A DNA stretch of 64,000 nt from the NCBI GenBank assembly GCA_017303975.1, contig JAFLBG010000003.1, positions 65,157-129,156 on the forward strand, written 5' to 3'. Origin of the DNA: Bacteroidota bacterium (GTDB lineage: Bacteria; Bacteroidota; Bacteroidia; JAFLBG01). Below, one piece after another: positions 8,037 to 17,689 of this stretch; position 1 is the first letter of the stretch; the number at the start of each line of letters is the position of its first letter. The position numbers were made by a program, and so were the translations under genes. Under the pieces are notes generated by a model. That model worked only from the letters and a program-made list of their open reading frames with translations. It ran no database searches and was not told where the DNA came from.

Positions 8037-10391
8037 ATGAAAAAAATATTTTTTACTCTTTTTGTTTTAGTTGCATCAGTTTTTTATTCTGTATCACAAG
8101 AAAAATATACCATTAGTGGTTATGTAAAAGATGCAACAAATGGAGAAACTATTATAGGAGCCAATGTATATATTGATGGCACTACCACAGGTACAACTTC
8201 TAATGTGTACGGTTTTTATTCCTTAAGTCTGCCCAAAGGAAATTACTCGATTGCGTATTCATTTGTTAGTTACAAGAAAATAATTAAACCTATTGAGCTC
8301 AATGCTAATATTACCATAAGTGTTGAGATGGAAACTGACGATAAAACACTTACAGAGGTTGTTATTTCATCGGAGCGTGAAGATAAGAATGTGAAATCCC
8401 AAGAGATGAGTGTTAACAAATTGGATATAAAAACGATTCAAAAAATTCCTGCATTGCTTGGAGAAGTGGATGTAATTAGAAGTATTCAGCTTTTGCCGGG
8501 GATTACCACAGTTGGGGAGGGTGCTACCGGCTTCAATGTGCGTGGTGGAAATATCGATCAAAATCTAGTGTTGTTGGACGAGGCTCCTGTATTTAACTCT
8601 TCTCACTTATTTGGATTTTTCTCCGTATTTAATCCTGATGCAGTTAAAGACATTAAACTTGTAAAAGGTGGAATTCCTTCTCAGTATGGTGGACGATTGT
8701 CTTCATTACTTGATATTCGAATGAAAGAAGGAAACAGCAAAAAGCTGGAATTGAATGGAGGAATTGGTAGCATTTTTAGCCGTTTTTCATTAGAAACCCC
8801 AATAATAAAAGATAAGATGTCTTTTATTATTGCTGCTAGACGGTCTTACATTGATGTGCTTGCCAAACCCTTTTTGCCAGATGAGTTAAAAGGTTCGAAA
8901 TTTAGTTTTTATGATTTAACTGCAAAAATAAATTATAGAATAAATGAGAAAAATAACGTCTTTTTAAGTGGTTATTTAGGACGAGATGTTTTTGGAGGGC
9001 CTAGCTTTGGATTTAATTGGGGAAATACTACTGCTACAGCTCGTTGGAACCATTTGTTCAATGAAAAACTTTTTATGAATGCTACTGCATTTTATAGTAA
9101 TTATGATTATGTACTTAAGTTTTCTGACGATGAGAATGACCAAGGATTTGATTGGAACGCAAAGATTATAAACAATAGCATAAAACCCGATTTTACATAT
9201 TACATAAACCCATTGAATACACTACGTTTCGGAGCGCAAGCAATTTTGTATAAGTTTCAACCGGGTAATGCCGTTGTTACTAGTGGAGATATAAAAAACA
9301 ACATAAGTATTCCTAATCAACACGCATTAGAAAATGCGCTTTATATAAGCAACGAGCAAAAGGTAAATGAGAAATTGAGTTTTGAATATGGGTTGCGTTA
9401 TTCTTGGTTTACGTTTATGGGCGAAGGGAATGCGTATACATACAGAGATACTACTTCCGGAATACGAAAACTACTAGCTTCTGAAAAAAAATACGATAGT
9501 TTCGAACCAATAAAAACATATGGAAATTTAGAGCCTCGTGCTTCTGTAAAGTATGAATTGAATGATGTAAGTTCTGTAAAAGCTTCTTATAATAGAATGG
9601 CGCAGTATTTGCATCTAGTTTCCAATACTGCAGCTGCAAGTCCTTTGGATATCTGGACTCCAAGCACGAATAATATAAAGCCCCAATTGGCAGATCAAGT
9701 AGCTGTTGGGTATTTTAGAAATTTAAAAGACAATATGTTTGAAACCTCCGTTGAGGTGTTTTACAAGGCAATGCAGAATCAATTAGATTATGTTCCTAAT
9801 GCCAATTTGTTGTTGAATAACTATTTAGAGGCAGATTTAATACAAGGCATTGGTCGTGCTTATGGTGCTGAATTTTTTGTAAAAAAGTCTAAAGGTAAAT
9901 GGAACGGTTGGGTAAGTTATACACTATCTCGCACTGAACGAAAGGTTGAAGGCATCAGTAAGAACGAGTGGTTTTTAAATAGGTTCGATAGAACTCACGT
10001 GATAAATACTGTACTTACATACGACATGAATAAACGATGGAGCTTTGCTGCAAACTTTACTTTTCAGTCCGGAACTCCGGGTACTTTTCCTACGAGCAGG
10101 TTGGAAATGCAAGGATATATTATACCTCATAATACAACTGAACTCCGCAATAATTTCAGGATTCCGGCTTACCATCGTTTAGATTTTTCTGCTACCTATC
10201 AAAGCAAAAAAAATGATACTCGCAGATGGCAAGGCAATTGGGTATTCGGGGCGTATAACATTTATAACCGTCAAAACCCGTATAGTATTTATTTTAGAAC
10301 GAATAAAGACAATTCAACAAAAACCGAAGCGGTTCGTATAGCCATAATAGGCTCTATAATACCTTCCGTTACTTATAATTTTAAATTTTAA
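8037..10391 (+). CDS. TonB-dependent outer-membrane receptor with carboxypeptidase-like N-domain
   Basis: This 784-residue protein has a signal peptide (cleavage near residue 21), a CarboxypepD_reg-like domain (about 22-110, YTISGYVKDATNGETIIGANV), and a plug domain (about 120-230). The plug contains GFNVRGGNIDQNLVLLDEAPVFN and a conserved GGIPSQYGGRLSS. An outer-membrane beta barrel fills the remainder. It should import a large or scarce nutrient using TonB energy. The substrate cannot be read from sequence. It is not a classical SusC: the partner gene 13 bp downstream encodes a DUF4249 lipoprotein, not SusD. A good promoter lies 20 bp upstream. Its architecture is shared with the receptor at 40773-43109. 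Confidence 0.93.
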   Translation: MKKIFFTLFVLVASVFYSVSQEKYTISGYVKDATNGETIIGANVYIDGTTTGTTSNVYGFYSLSLPKGNYSIAYSFVSYKKIIKPIELNANITISVEMETDDKTLTEVVISSEREDKNVKSQEMSVNKLDIKTIQKIPALLGEVDVIRSIQLLPGITTVGEGATGFNVRGGNIDQNLVLLDEAPVFNSSHLFGFFSVFNPDAVKDIKLVKGGIPSQYGGRLSSLLDIRMKEGNSKKLELNGGIGSIFSRFSLETPIIKDKMSFIIAARRSYIDVLAKPFLPDELKGSKFSFYDLTAKINYRINEKNNVFLSGYLGRDVFGGPSFGFNWGNTTATARWNHLFNEKLFMNATAFYSNYDYVLKFSDDENDQGFDWNAKIINNSIKPDFTYYINPLNTLRFGAQAILYKFQPGNAVVTSGDIKNNISIPNQHALENALYISNEQKVNEKLSFEYGLRYSWFTFMGEGNAYTYRDTTSGIRKLLASEKKYDSFEPIKTYGNLEPRASVKYELNDVSSVKASYNRMAQYLHLVSNTAAASPLDIWTPSTNNIKPQLADQVAVGYFRNLKDNMFETSVEVFYKAMQNQLDYVPNANLLLNNYLEADLIQGIGRAYGAEFFVKKSKGKWNGWVSYTLSRTERKVEGISKNEWFLNRFDRTHVINTVLTYDMNKRWSFAANFTFQSGTPGTFPTSRLEMQGYIIPHNTTELRNNFRIPAYHRLDFSATYQSKKNDTRRWQGNWVFGAYNIYNRQNPYSIYFRTNKDNSTKTEAVRIAIIGSIIPSVTYNFKF

Positions 10392-10404
10392 ATAGAATAA
10401 AGTT

Positions 10405-11304
10405 ATGTTCAATTTTAAGAAACTACATATTGTAAAATATACACTAACCCTACTTTTTGCTAGTGTTATCTTAACAGGATGTGAAAAGGTTGTAGATGTT
10501 GATTTAGAGGAAGGCGAAAAATTGTTGGTGGTTGATGCCTGGCTTACCAATCAAGACAAGCCACAGGTAGTTAGGCTAACTGAATCTGCCCCTTATTTTT
10601 CTAATGTGCCTGCACCTGTAATTTCAAGTGCACAAGTAAAAGTAAAAGACCTTACCAATTTAAAAGAGTATGTTTTTTCGTATGCCGGAGATGGTAACTA
10701 TGTGTTTACTCCAAGTGTATTGGATACTTTTGGAATTGTAAACCATTCTTACCAATTAGTAGTTGATTACGATGGTGATAGTTATGTTGCTAATTCTTTT
10801 TTAAATAGAACAACCCTTGTTGATACTATAGAATATGAGTTTCGGGAAGAGTCAATTGGCGTAAAGGAAGGGTATTTTGCATTTTTTGTTGGACAAGATT
10901 CTATAGGTAAACAAGATTTTTATTGGGTTAGAACTTATCGCAACAACTCATTTTTAAATAAGCCCGGGCAAATTAATGTTTGTGTAGATGGCTCTTTTGG
11001 AAGTGAAGGGAACAATGGTTCTGATGGAATATATTTTATACCTCCAATTGCACAAGGTATTAATGATTCTGATGATCCCTATCAACTTGGGGATAGCTTG
11101 CGCGTAGAGATACATTCACTTACCGCTGGCAGTTATTTTTACATTACACAAATGCAAGGTCAGTTAACAAATGGTGGATTATTTGCTATAACTCCGGAAA
11201 ATCTAACCACCAATATTGTAAAGAAAACAAGTGCAACTTCGTTAAAGGCTGTTGGTTGGTTTAATATGGCTGCTGTGCATAGCAAAGGAGTTAGAATACA
11301 ATAA
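10405..11304 (+). CDS. DUF4249 outer-membrane lipoprotein, partner of the TonB receptor
   Basis: This 299-residue protein starts with a lipoprotein signal ending in LTGC (Cys26). It continues with the DUF4249 pattern: VDVDLEEGEKLLVVDAWLTNQDKPQVVRLT, then a mainly beta protein with repeated Tyr and Asp. DUF4249 proteins are typically encoded directly after TonB receptors of this type, and I infer a surface-exposed substrate-binding role analogous to SusD. The 13-bp gap to the receptor indicates one operon. Its 3' end is 12 bp from the convergent deacetylase-like gene, with no clear terminator between them. Confidence 0.85.
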   Translation: MFNFKKLHIVKYTLTLLFASVILTGCEKVVDVDLEEGEKLLVVDAWLTNQDKPQVVRLTESAPYFSNVPAPVISSAQVKVKDLTNLKEYVFSYAGDGNYVFTPSVLDTFGIVNHSYQLVVDYDGDSYVANSFLNRTTLVDTIEYEFREESIGVKEGYFAFFVGQDSIGKQDFYWVRTYRNNSFLNKPGQINVCVDGSFGSEGNNGSDGIYFIPPIAQGINDSDDPYQLGDSLRVEIHSLTAGSYFYITQMQGQLTNGGLFAITPENLTTNIVKKTSATSLKAVGWFNMAAVHSKGVRIQ

Positions 11305-11316
11305 AAAAATCTGTAC

Positions 11317-12129
11317 TTATCTCTTTTCCAGTTTTTTTATAGCAGTTTTGTAATTGCAGAACTCAAATTTGTTTTGTTGGCAGTATTCTATTACCCAAGT
11401 GTACCAAGCAAACCAAGTGTAAAAGGATTTTTCGTCAAAATACCTGTCGTGAAATAAAATATTCAAATAATCTAATTTTAAATCAACGGCTTTCTGAACG
11501 TTTATTTTTGTTTGTTCAATTGCTTGTTCTAGTGTTCTTGTTTGTCTACGTTTGTTACCTAATAGAATATGTCCGTCCATAATTTGTAGCGGAAACTCCC
11601 ACATATTGCCAATCTGATAGGGATTTTTAAATGCCAATTCTGTACAATCAAATTTATAGCCAGCCTTGTTCAATAAATTTAATGTAGAAGAATCATTCCG
11701 TAAATAATGCATTCGAATGCCAAACGAATCAAGGGCAGTAGCTTTCTTAAAGAGAGTAAATTCGTTTTCTATCGCAGATAAATTGTCAAATGCTATTCCA
11801 TGTACGCCAACTTCTACCTGTTGGTTCGCAATGTAATTTGCCCAATAAAAAGCTAGTTCATTTTTGTACGATAGCCCTTTTCCGTTTGCCATTCCAACAA
11901 AAAAGGAAGTGTCTATATTTTTTGATTTATTGTATGCAATTAGCTCCGGAATGCGATGCCACTTGTTTTTTAGCAAGTCGGTAATTCGAAAATAAAATTC
12001 TGTCAATGATATTTTTCCGGTAAATAAGTCGAGTTTCGCCCTAATAATAAATTTCGGGACTATTAAGTCTTTTGTTAAGTGCTCCGAAACACTTATGTGA
12101 TCAACATCGTGTGAGATAATAATATTCAT
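11317..12129 (-). CDS. Polysaccharide deacetylase-like (CE4-type) protein
   Basis: This 270-residue protein begins IIISHDVDH, the catalytic Asp/metal-binding motif of NodB-type carbohydrate esterases. It later shows EVGVHGIAFDN, the His-containing second motif, then FGIRMHYLRND and a final region with LNILFHDRYF. It has no signal peptide, suggesting a cytoplasmic enzyme acting on a sugar precursor or a divergent family member. The start overlaps the stop of the upstream FemAB-like gene by one base (TAATG), so the two are probably translationally coupled. Together they suggest modification of a surface glycan or amino sugar. The substrate is unknown. Confidence 0.75.
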   Translation of the reverse strand: MNIIISHDVDHISVSEHLTKDLIVPKFIIRAKLDLFTGKISLTEFYFRITDLLKNKWHRIPELIAYNKSKNIDTSFFVGMANGKGLSYKNELAFYWANYIANQQVEVGVHGIAFDNLSAIENEFTLFKKATALDSFGIRMHYLRNDSSTLNLLNKAGYKFDCTELAFKNPYQIGNMWEFPLQIMDGHILLGNKRRQTRTLEQAIEQTKINVQKAVDLKLDYLNILFHDRYFDEKSFYTWFAWYTWVIEYCQQNKFEFCNYKTAIKKLEKR

Positions 12130-13094
12130 TAAAAGCTAGTACGTTTAATAAATTTTAAACCTAGTTCCAATAGTAGGCTTGCTTTGTTAATAGTGTTGTA
12201 TGGTTTTAATTCGCCTCCAAATCCTCTAAAAAAAGATTCTACCTCAGTAATCATGGAGCCTTCAAAGTCGAATATTTTTTTCTCTAATTTTTTACTGTGC
12301 TGGATAGCAGCATGAATTAACGATGTGCCCGCACTTCCTTGTTTGCTGTCGGCATCATATCCCCCTAAAAGATAATATGCATTGGCGCTATCGGTTAAAC
12401 AAAAGCAAATTGCAACAATAGTTTCTTCTTTATAGGCCGCAAATGCAAACGAATTTTCGTTGGTAGCAAATTGTAACAGTATTTTATCTAGAATTTCGGA
12501 AGGTAAATTTTCTTTTTTTCGCTCAAACGTTTTTGCAACAAGTTTTTTTACAATACTATAATCTGTAATCTGTTTTACTACAATACCCTCTTTTTCTGAT
12601 TTTTTCAGTTCATTTCTTTTTTCAGTCGAATAGCTGGAAATTATGGACTCTTCTGAGTTTTTCAAATTTATATGGTAGGTGTAGTTGGGCACAACTTTGT
12701 ATTTACTCCAAAAAAAAGGTTGAGAGTCAATAAAATTTTCCGGCAACGAAAAGGTGTAAATGGAAGCGTGTAGATTGCTTATAAAGTCGCATATGGTACG
12801 AATGCAATTTTTTTCAAAAGTTAATCTGCTAGCTTGATTGGAGCTTTTGTTTTTTATAAACAAACCAATATGCGGAATAAATGGAGGATTTTTAATATGT
12901 GAGAATCCTGATGTTGTTGATTTATATAAATGAAATCCGCCAATTAATTGTCCATCATTTTGGTGAATTCCATAAATGGTCAGGTTGCTGCCATACACAG
13001 CTAATAATGTTCTGTTATTAAACACACTGCCAAGTTCAGCACTTAGCGAATCATATTTTTCAAAATAAGTAGTATTTAAAATTTCAATTTTCAT
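12129..13094 (-). CDS. GNAT/FemAB-like acyl- or aminoacyl-transferase
   Basis: This 321-residue protein resembles the FemAB/BioF2-like GNAT group. It has an N-terminal degenerate half and a C-terminal half with SSYSTEKRNELKKSEKEGI near residue 155, then SFAFAAYKEETIVAICFCL, NAYYLLGGYD and a FDFEGSM segment that matches the group's fold pattern. Members transfer amino acids or acyl groups to cell-wall or surface precursors. Nothing here shows which donor is used. It is the first gene of a coupled pair with the deacetylase-like gene (stop/start overlap TAATG). rsgA lies 19 bp upstream on the same strand. Confidence 0.7.
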   Translation of the reverse strand: MKIEILNTTYFEKYDSLSAELGSVFNNRTLLAVYGSNLTIYGIHQNDGQLIGGFHLYKSTTSGFSHIKNPPFIPHIGLFIKNKSSNQASRLTFEKNCIRTICDFISNLHASIYTFSLPENFIDSQPFFWSKYKVVPNYTYHINLKNSEESIISSYSTEKRNELKKSEKEGIVVKQITDYSIVKKLVAKTFERKKENLPSEILDKILLQFATNENSFAFAAYKEETIVAICFCLTDSANAYYLLGGYDADSKQGSAGTSLIHAAIQHSKKLEKKIFDFEGSMITEVESFFRGFGGELKPYNTINKASLLLELGLKFIKRTSF

Positions 13095-13113
13095 TATCGT
13101 GTTACAAATATAC

Positions 13114-14046
13114 TTATTGCTCGTATTCTTTTTTTAATTCATCCCCACTTAATATTGATAAGTAGGTGCTATATCTAAAAAGAGCAATCTCTCCTTGCTC
13201 TATTGCCTTTGTTACAGCACATCCGGGCTCATTTACATGTAAGCAAGAATTAAATTTGCAATTATTTGAAGTTCTAAAAATTTCAGGAAAATAGTGTGAT
13301 AGCTGATTTTTTTCGAGGTCGACAACTCCAAACTCTTTTATTCCAGGAGTGTCTATTAAAAATGTGTTATGGTCTAGTATAAACATTTCTGCAAACGTAG
13401 TAGTATGCATGCCTTTGTCGTGAGCTTCTGATAGATTGCCTGTTTTTAGATGTAATGAAGTGTCTAAACAATTTATTAAACTCGATTTGCCAACCCCAGA
13501 GTGTCCTGCAATTAGGTTTGTTTTTCCTTTCATCACATCTTTTAGTTCTGCAATGCCATGCATGTTTGTTGTAGATGTAAAGTAGCACTTGTATCCAATT
13601 TTTTCATAGATGTTTTTGAGTGTTTGTAATTCACTCATGCCTGCTTCATCGTACAAATCTATTTTATTGAAAATTATATTTGCAGGAATAGCATAGGCTT
13701 CGGCAGTAAGTAAGAATCTGTCAATAAATCCGGTTGATGTACGAGGCATAGCCAATGTTGCCATTACAAATGCTTGGTCAATATTAGCCGCTATTATATG
13801 CGTTTGTTTTGATAGATTGGTTGATTTACGAATAATGTAATTTTTTCTTTCGTGAATTGTGTCTATAATAGCAACATCTAAATCAGGTTCTTTTTTTATT
13901 TCTACAGAATCGCCTACGGCAATAGGATTGGTCGCTTTCATGCCTTCTATTCTGAATTTACCTTTTAATCTACACTCTATTTTTGCACCATTTTCTGTTA
14001 AAACGGTGTACCAACTGCCGGTCGATTTAATTACAATTCCTCGCAT
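13114..14046 (-). CDS. rsgA: Ribosome small-subunit biogenesis GTPase RsgA
   Basis: This 310-residue circularly permuted GTPase checks late 30S subunit maturation. It has an N-terminal OB domain, then the G4 motif NKID before the G1 P-loop GHSGVGKSS and the G3 motif DTPG. That order is diagnostic of the YjeQ/RsgA family. A C-terminal zinc module follows with Cys, Cys, His and Cys in NCKFNSCLHVNEPGC. It binds the 30S decoding region. It is divergent from gldA across 96 bp. The two downstream genes on the same strand follow closely but are functionally unrelated. Confidence 0.96.
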   Translation of the reverse strand: MRGIVIKSTGSWYTVLTENGAKIECRLKGKFRIEGMKATNPIAVGDSVEIKKEPDLDVAIIDTIHERKNYIIRKSTNLSKQTHIIAANIDQAFVMATLAMPRTSTGFIDRFLLTAEAYAIPANIIFNKIDLYDEAGMSELQTLKNIYEKIGYKCYFTSTTNMHGIAELKDVMKGKTNLIAGHSGVGKSSLINCLDTSLHLKTGNLSEAHDKGMHTTTFAEMFILDHNTFLIDTPGIKEFGVVDLEKNQLSHYFPEIFRTSNNCKFNSCLHVNEPGCAVTKAIEQGEIALFRYSTYLSILSGDELKKEYEQ

Positions 14047-14142
14047 TTACTCAAAGAGTATTATAGTTTTTTTGTGTAAATTAATGTATTCCAAACAAAG
14101 TAGAAACAAATACTAAGTTTTAATTTTCTTTAATACGCAATA

Positions 14143-15048
14143 ATGTCTGTAGAAGCTAAGAATATTACCAAATTGTACGGAGCACAAAAAGCTCTAGATA
14201 ATGTGTCGTTTACCATAAAAGAGGGTGAGATTGTTGGTTTTCTTGGTCCTAATGGTGCAGGTAAATCTACTATGATGAAAATTTTAACAGGATTTATTCC
14301 TCCTAGTAGCGGCTCTGCAAGTGTTTATGGGTTTGATGTAGAGAAAGATAGTTTAAATGTTAGAGCAAACATTGGGTATTTGCCTGAGCACAATCCGCTG
14401 TACTACGATATGTATGTAAAGGAATACTTAGATTTTGTTTCCGGGTTACACAAATTAAAGAATAGAAAAGAGCGTATAGCCGATATCATAAACCTTACAG
14501 GGTTGTCGTTAGAACAAAATAAAAAAATTGGTTCTTTATCTAAAGGATATAAGCAACGCGTGGGATTAGCGCAGGCATTAATTCACAATCCCAAGGTTTT
14601 GATTCTTGACGAGCCTACTACCGGCTTAGATCCTAACCAGCTAGCAGAAATACGGAAATTGATAATTGAGATTGGGAAAACCAAAACAATAATGCTATCT
14701 ACTCATATAATGCAAGAGGTAGAAGCAATGTGCCATCGAGTAATTATAATCAACAAAGGAAACATTGTTGCTGATAAACCAACGCAAGACATTCAACAAG
14801 GGGTGGATAGTAAAATTATTGTTACCGTTGAATTTGATAAAGCAGTAGAGAAGACTAAGTTGCTTTCTATTAAAGGTGTGCAGCGCGTAGAAGCAAAGTC
14901 GTCAACCATTTGGGTGTTGGAGTCGGCTGATAGTATTGATATTAGACCCTTATTGTTTCAGTTTGCGGTTCAGAATGAATTAACTGTGTTAACTATTACA
15001 AAGGAAGAGCAACGGTTGGAGGATGTGTTTAAGCAGTTAACTAAATAG
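14143..15048 (+). CDS. gldA: Gliding motility ABC transporter ATPase GldA
   Basis: This 301-residue ABC ATPase has Walker A GPNGAGKST (near residue 34), a signature LSKGYKQR, Walker B VLILDEPTTGLDP and a C-terminal domain of about 80 residues. Sequence and length match GldA, which with GldF and GldG forms an ABC complex needed for gliding in flavobacteria. gldF and gldG are not adjacent, so the assignment rests on sequence alone. A generic ABC-2 type ATPase is the alternative. It is followed after 10 bp by murF-alr, so they are probably co-transcribed. Confidence 0.85.
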   Translation: MSVEAKNITKLYGAQKALDNVSFTIKEGEIVGFLGPNGAGKSTMMKILTGFIPPSSGSASVYGFDVEKDSLNVRANIGYLPEHNPLYYDMYVKEYLDFVSGLHKLKNRKERIADIINLTGLSLEQNKKIGSLSKGYKQRVGLAQALIHNPKVLILDEPTTGLDPNQLAEIRKLIIEIGKTKTIMLSTHIMQEVEAMCHRVIIINKGNIVADKPTQDIQQGVDSKIIVTVEFDKAVEKTKLLSIKGVQRVEAKSSTIWVLESADSIDIRPLLFQFAVQNELTVLTITKEEQRLEDVFKQLTK

Positions 15049-15058
15049 TAAAAATTAA

Positions 15059-17545
15059 ATGGAGTATTCGATTAATGATATTGCTAAAATTTTATTGCCG
15101 GACAGCTCTCTACGTTTTTCGGATGTTAAGATTAGCGCTATTCTTATTGATAGCAGGCAACTTATAAACCCTGCCGAGACACTTTTTTTTGCTATTGAAG
15201 GAGATCGGAACGATGGTCATACATTTATTCCATCTCTTATTGATTTAGGCGTTCGGAATTTTGTTGTAAGGAAAGTGCCCGACAATTATTCGGGAGTAGC
15301 CTGTAATTTTATTTGTGTACAAAATACATTAACCGCACTGCAAAAGTTAGCCGGTACACATAGAGCTAAGTTTAACTTTCCGCTTATTGGTATTACCGGA
15401 AGCAATGGCAAGACTATTGTGAAAGAATGGATTTACCAGCTCTTGAAGGAGGACAAACATATTGTGCGAAGCCCTAAGAGTTACAATTCGCAGGTAGGGG
15501 TGCCTCTATCTTTATGGCAAATAACAGAAGAACATGAGCTGGGGATTTTTGAAGCCGGAATTTCGAAGCCAAATGAGATGAAAAACTTAGAGGCTATCGT
15601 AAAACCTTCTATTGGTATATTTACCAATATTGGTCAAGCACATGCCGAGAATTTCGATTCGTTGGAACAAAAGATAGAAGAAAAAATACTTTTGTTTGAA
15701 AATGCTGAAATCCTTATCTACTGCAGAGATTATGCTGCTATTCACGAAGCAATTGTGAAAAATGAACATTTTTCAAATGCCAATATTTTTTCATGGTCAA
15801 AAAAAAGTAAGGCTAATTTGCAAATAGGTCGAATTTCTAAAAAGCTTCATGAGACAGATATTCAAGGGATATACAATAATAATTTTATTTCTATAACAAT
15901 TCCTTTTATTGATGATGCCTCTATCGAAAATGCTATTCATTGCTGGGCATTGTTATTGTATTTGAAATATGATAACGCACTTATTGCAAATCGTATAAAG
16001 CATTTAGCGCCAGTAGCAATGCGATTAGAGTTAAAGGAGGGAATTAATGATTGCTCGATTATAAATGATAGTTATAATTCTGATATAGGTTCTTTGGCAA
16101 TTGCGCTTGACTTTTTGAATCAACAAAAGCAGTATGCAAAAAGAACAGTTGTTTTGTCGGATATCCTACAAACTGGAAAGAGTGAAAGTGCCTTGTATAA
16201 AGAGGTTGCCGATTTAATACACCAAAAGGGAGTTACCCGTATTATTGGTATTGGGCCCTCCATAAGTAAGCAGTTTGATGTATTTAAAATAGAAAAATAT
16301 TTTTTTCAAACTACTCAAGAATTTATTCAAAAGTTTCCGTTAAATACCTTTTATAAAGAGACTATTCTTTTGAAAGGGGCTCGTGCATTTGGTTTCGAAC
16401 AAATAAGTAAAATGTTGCAACAGAAGGCACATGAAACTGTTTTAGAAATTAATTTGAATGCGCTTATTCATAATTTAAATTTTTACAAAAGTAAAATTCA
16501 AAAAGGCACAAAATTAATGGCAATGGTAAAGGCTTCCTCTTACGGAAGCGGTAGCTTTGAAATTGCAAACACACTCCAACACAATGGTGTTGATTATTTG
16601 GCGGTAGCGTATGCAGACGAGGGGATAGAATTAAGAAAAGCAGGAATCACATTGCCTTTAATGGTTATGAATCCTGAGGAGCAGAGTTACAATGCAATGA
16701 TAGAGTATAAATTAGAGCCTGAGATATTTAGCTTTAGAGTACTTAATTTGTTCGAAGATGCAATTAAGAAATATCATTTTGAAACCGGAGGTTCTACCTC
16801 TCAACACCCTGTGCATATTAAGCTGGATACGGGAATGCATCGATTAGGTTTTGAGGAGAAAGAGTTGAATGAACTAATAGTGCGATTGAAAAACAATAAG
16901 AGCTTAGTTGTTAAAAGTGTTTTTTCTCATTTGGCAGCCAGCGATGATAGTCGTTTTGATGATTTTACCAGAATGCAAATAAAGAAACTTCAAGAGTTAG
17001 CGGCTCAAATCGAAAAACATTTTTCGTACAGTTTTGATAAACATATTTTGAACTCTTCTGGTATATCAAGATTTCCGGATGCACAATTTAATATGGTGCG
17101 TTTGGGTATTGGTTTGTATGGCATTCCTCAAACTGATGAGGAAAAGAAATTTTTGACAAACGTTAGTTCTCTTAAAACAACAATATCGCAAATAAAAACA
17201 ATAGCAAAAGGAGATAGCGTGGGTTATGGAAGAAGTTTTATTGCTGAAAAAGAAATGAAAACAGCCACTATTCCAATTGGTTATGCAGATGGATTGAGCC
17301 GAAAACTTAGCAATGGAGTAGGGCGGGTTTATATAAATCATAAACCTGCACCTATTGTGGGTAGGGTTTGTATGGATATGACAATGGTTGATGTTACTGA
17401 TATTGCTGCTAACGAGGGCGATGAGGTAATTATATTTGATGGGAAAAATTCTATTCTTGAATTGGCTCAGCAAATGGACACAATTCCTTATGAGGTGCTT
17501 ACGAGTATATCTGCACGTGTAAAGCGGATTTATTTCCAAGAATAA
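15059..17545 (+). CDS. murF: Bifunctional MurF ligase / alanine racemase fusion
   Basis: This 828-residue fusion covers two peptidoglycan steps. The N-terminal MurF part (about 1-455) adds D-Ala-D-Ala to the UDP-MurNAc-tripeptide. Its ATP loop is ITGSNGKT with Lys118. The C-terminal part (about 460-828) is a PLP-dependent alanine racemase: the PLP lysine is Lys491 (AMVKASSYGSG) and the opposite catalytic base is Tyr723 (SVGYGRS). It therefore both makes D-alanine and uses its dipeptide, although the D-Ala-D-Ala ligase is elsewhere. This fusion is known in Bacteroidota. Both sets of motifs look intact. Confidence 0.95.
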   Translation: MEYSINDIAKILLPDSSLRFSDVKISAILIDSRQLINPAETLFFAIEGDRNDGHTFIPSLIDLGVRNFVVRKVPDNYSGVACNFICVQNTLTALQKLAGTHRAKFNFPLIGITGSNGKTIVKEWIYQLLKEDKHIVRSPKSYNSQVGVPLSLWQITEEHELGIFEAGISKPNEMKNLEAIVKPSIGIFTNIGQAHAENFDSLEQKIEEKILLFENAEILIYCRDYAAIHEAIVKNEHFSNANIFSWSKKSKANLQIGRISKKLHETDIQGIYNNNFISITIPFIDDASIENAIHCWALLLYLKYDNALIANRIKHLAPVAMRLELKEGINDCSIINDSYNSDIGSLAIALDFLNQQKQYAKRTVVLSDILQTGKSESALYKEVADLIHQKGVTRIIGIGPSISKQFDVFKIEKYFFQTTQEFIQKFPLNTFYKETILLKGARAFGFEQISKMLQQKAHETVLEINLNALIHNLNFYKSKIQKGTKLMAMVKASSYGSGSFEIANTLQHNGVDYLAVAYADEGIELRKAGITLPLMVMNPEEQSYNAMIEYKLEPEIFSFRVLNLFEDAIKKYHFETGGSTSQHPVHIKLDTGMHRLGFEEKELNELIVRLKNNKSLVVKSVFSHLAASDDSRFDDFTRMQIKKLQELAAQIEKHFSYSFDKHILNSSGISRFPDAQFNMVRLGIGLYGIPQTDEEKKFLTNVSSLKTTISQIKTIAKGDSVGYGRSFIAEKEMKTATIPIGYADGLSRKLSNGVGRVYINHKPAPIVGRVCMDMTMVDVTDIAANEGDEVIIFDGKNSILELAQQMDTIPYEVLTSISARVKRIYFQE

Positions 17546-17563
17546 TCTACTCTGCTTATAAAC

Positions 17564-17593
17564 GTTGTTTTCTTTAGGGTTTTAGTATCTTTA
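17564..17593 (+). promoter_or_regulatory. Candidate promoter for the RluB-type gene
   Basis: GTTG at 17564-17567 is followed after 18 bp by TATCTTTA at 17586-17593, one mismatch from TAnnTTTG. It lies about 96 bp before the ATG at 17690, leaving a fairly long leader. Confidence 0.4.
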
Positions 17594-17689
17594 TGTAAAT
17601 AACAGTGTTGTGAAATAGCTATTAGCAAAACGCATAAACAGTTGCGAAGATAAAATGGCGATGCTGAATGACAATAAAAATACATAGAT

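Noticed and set aside
15059-17545. MurF-Alr fusion as a novel fusion
   Set aside because: This bifunctional architecture is known in Bacteroidota and both halves look normal.
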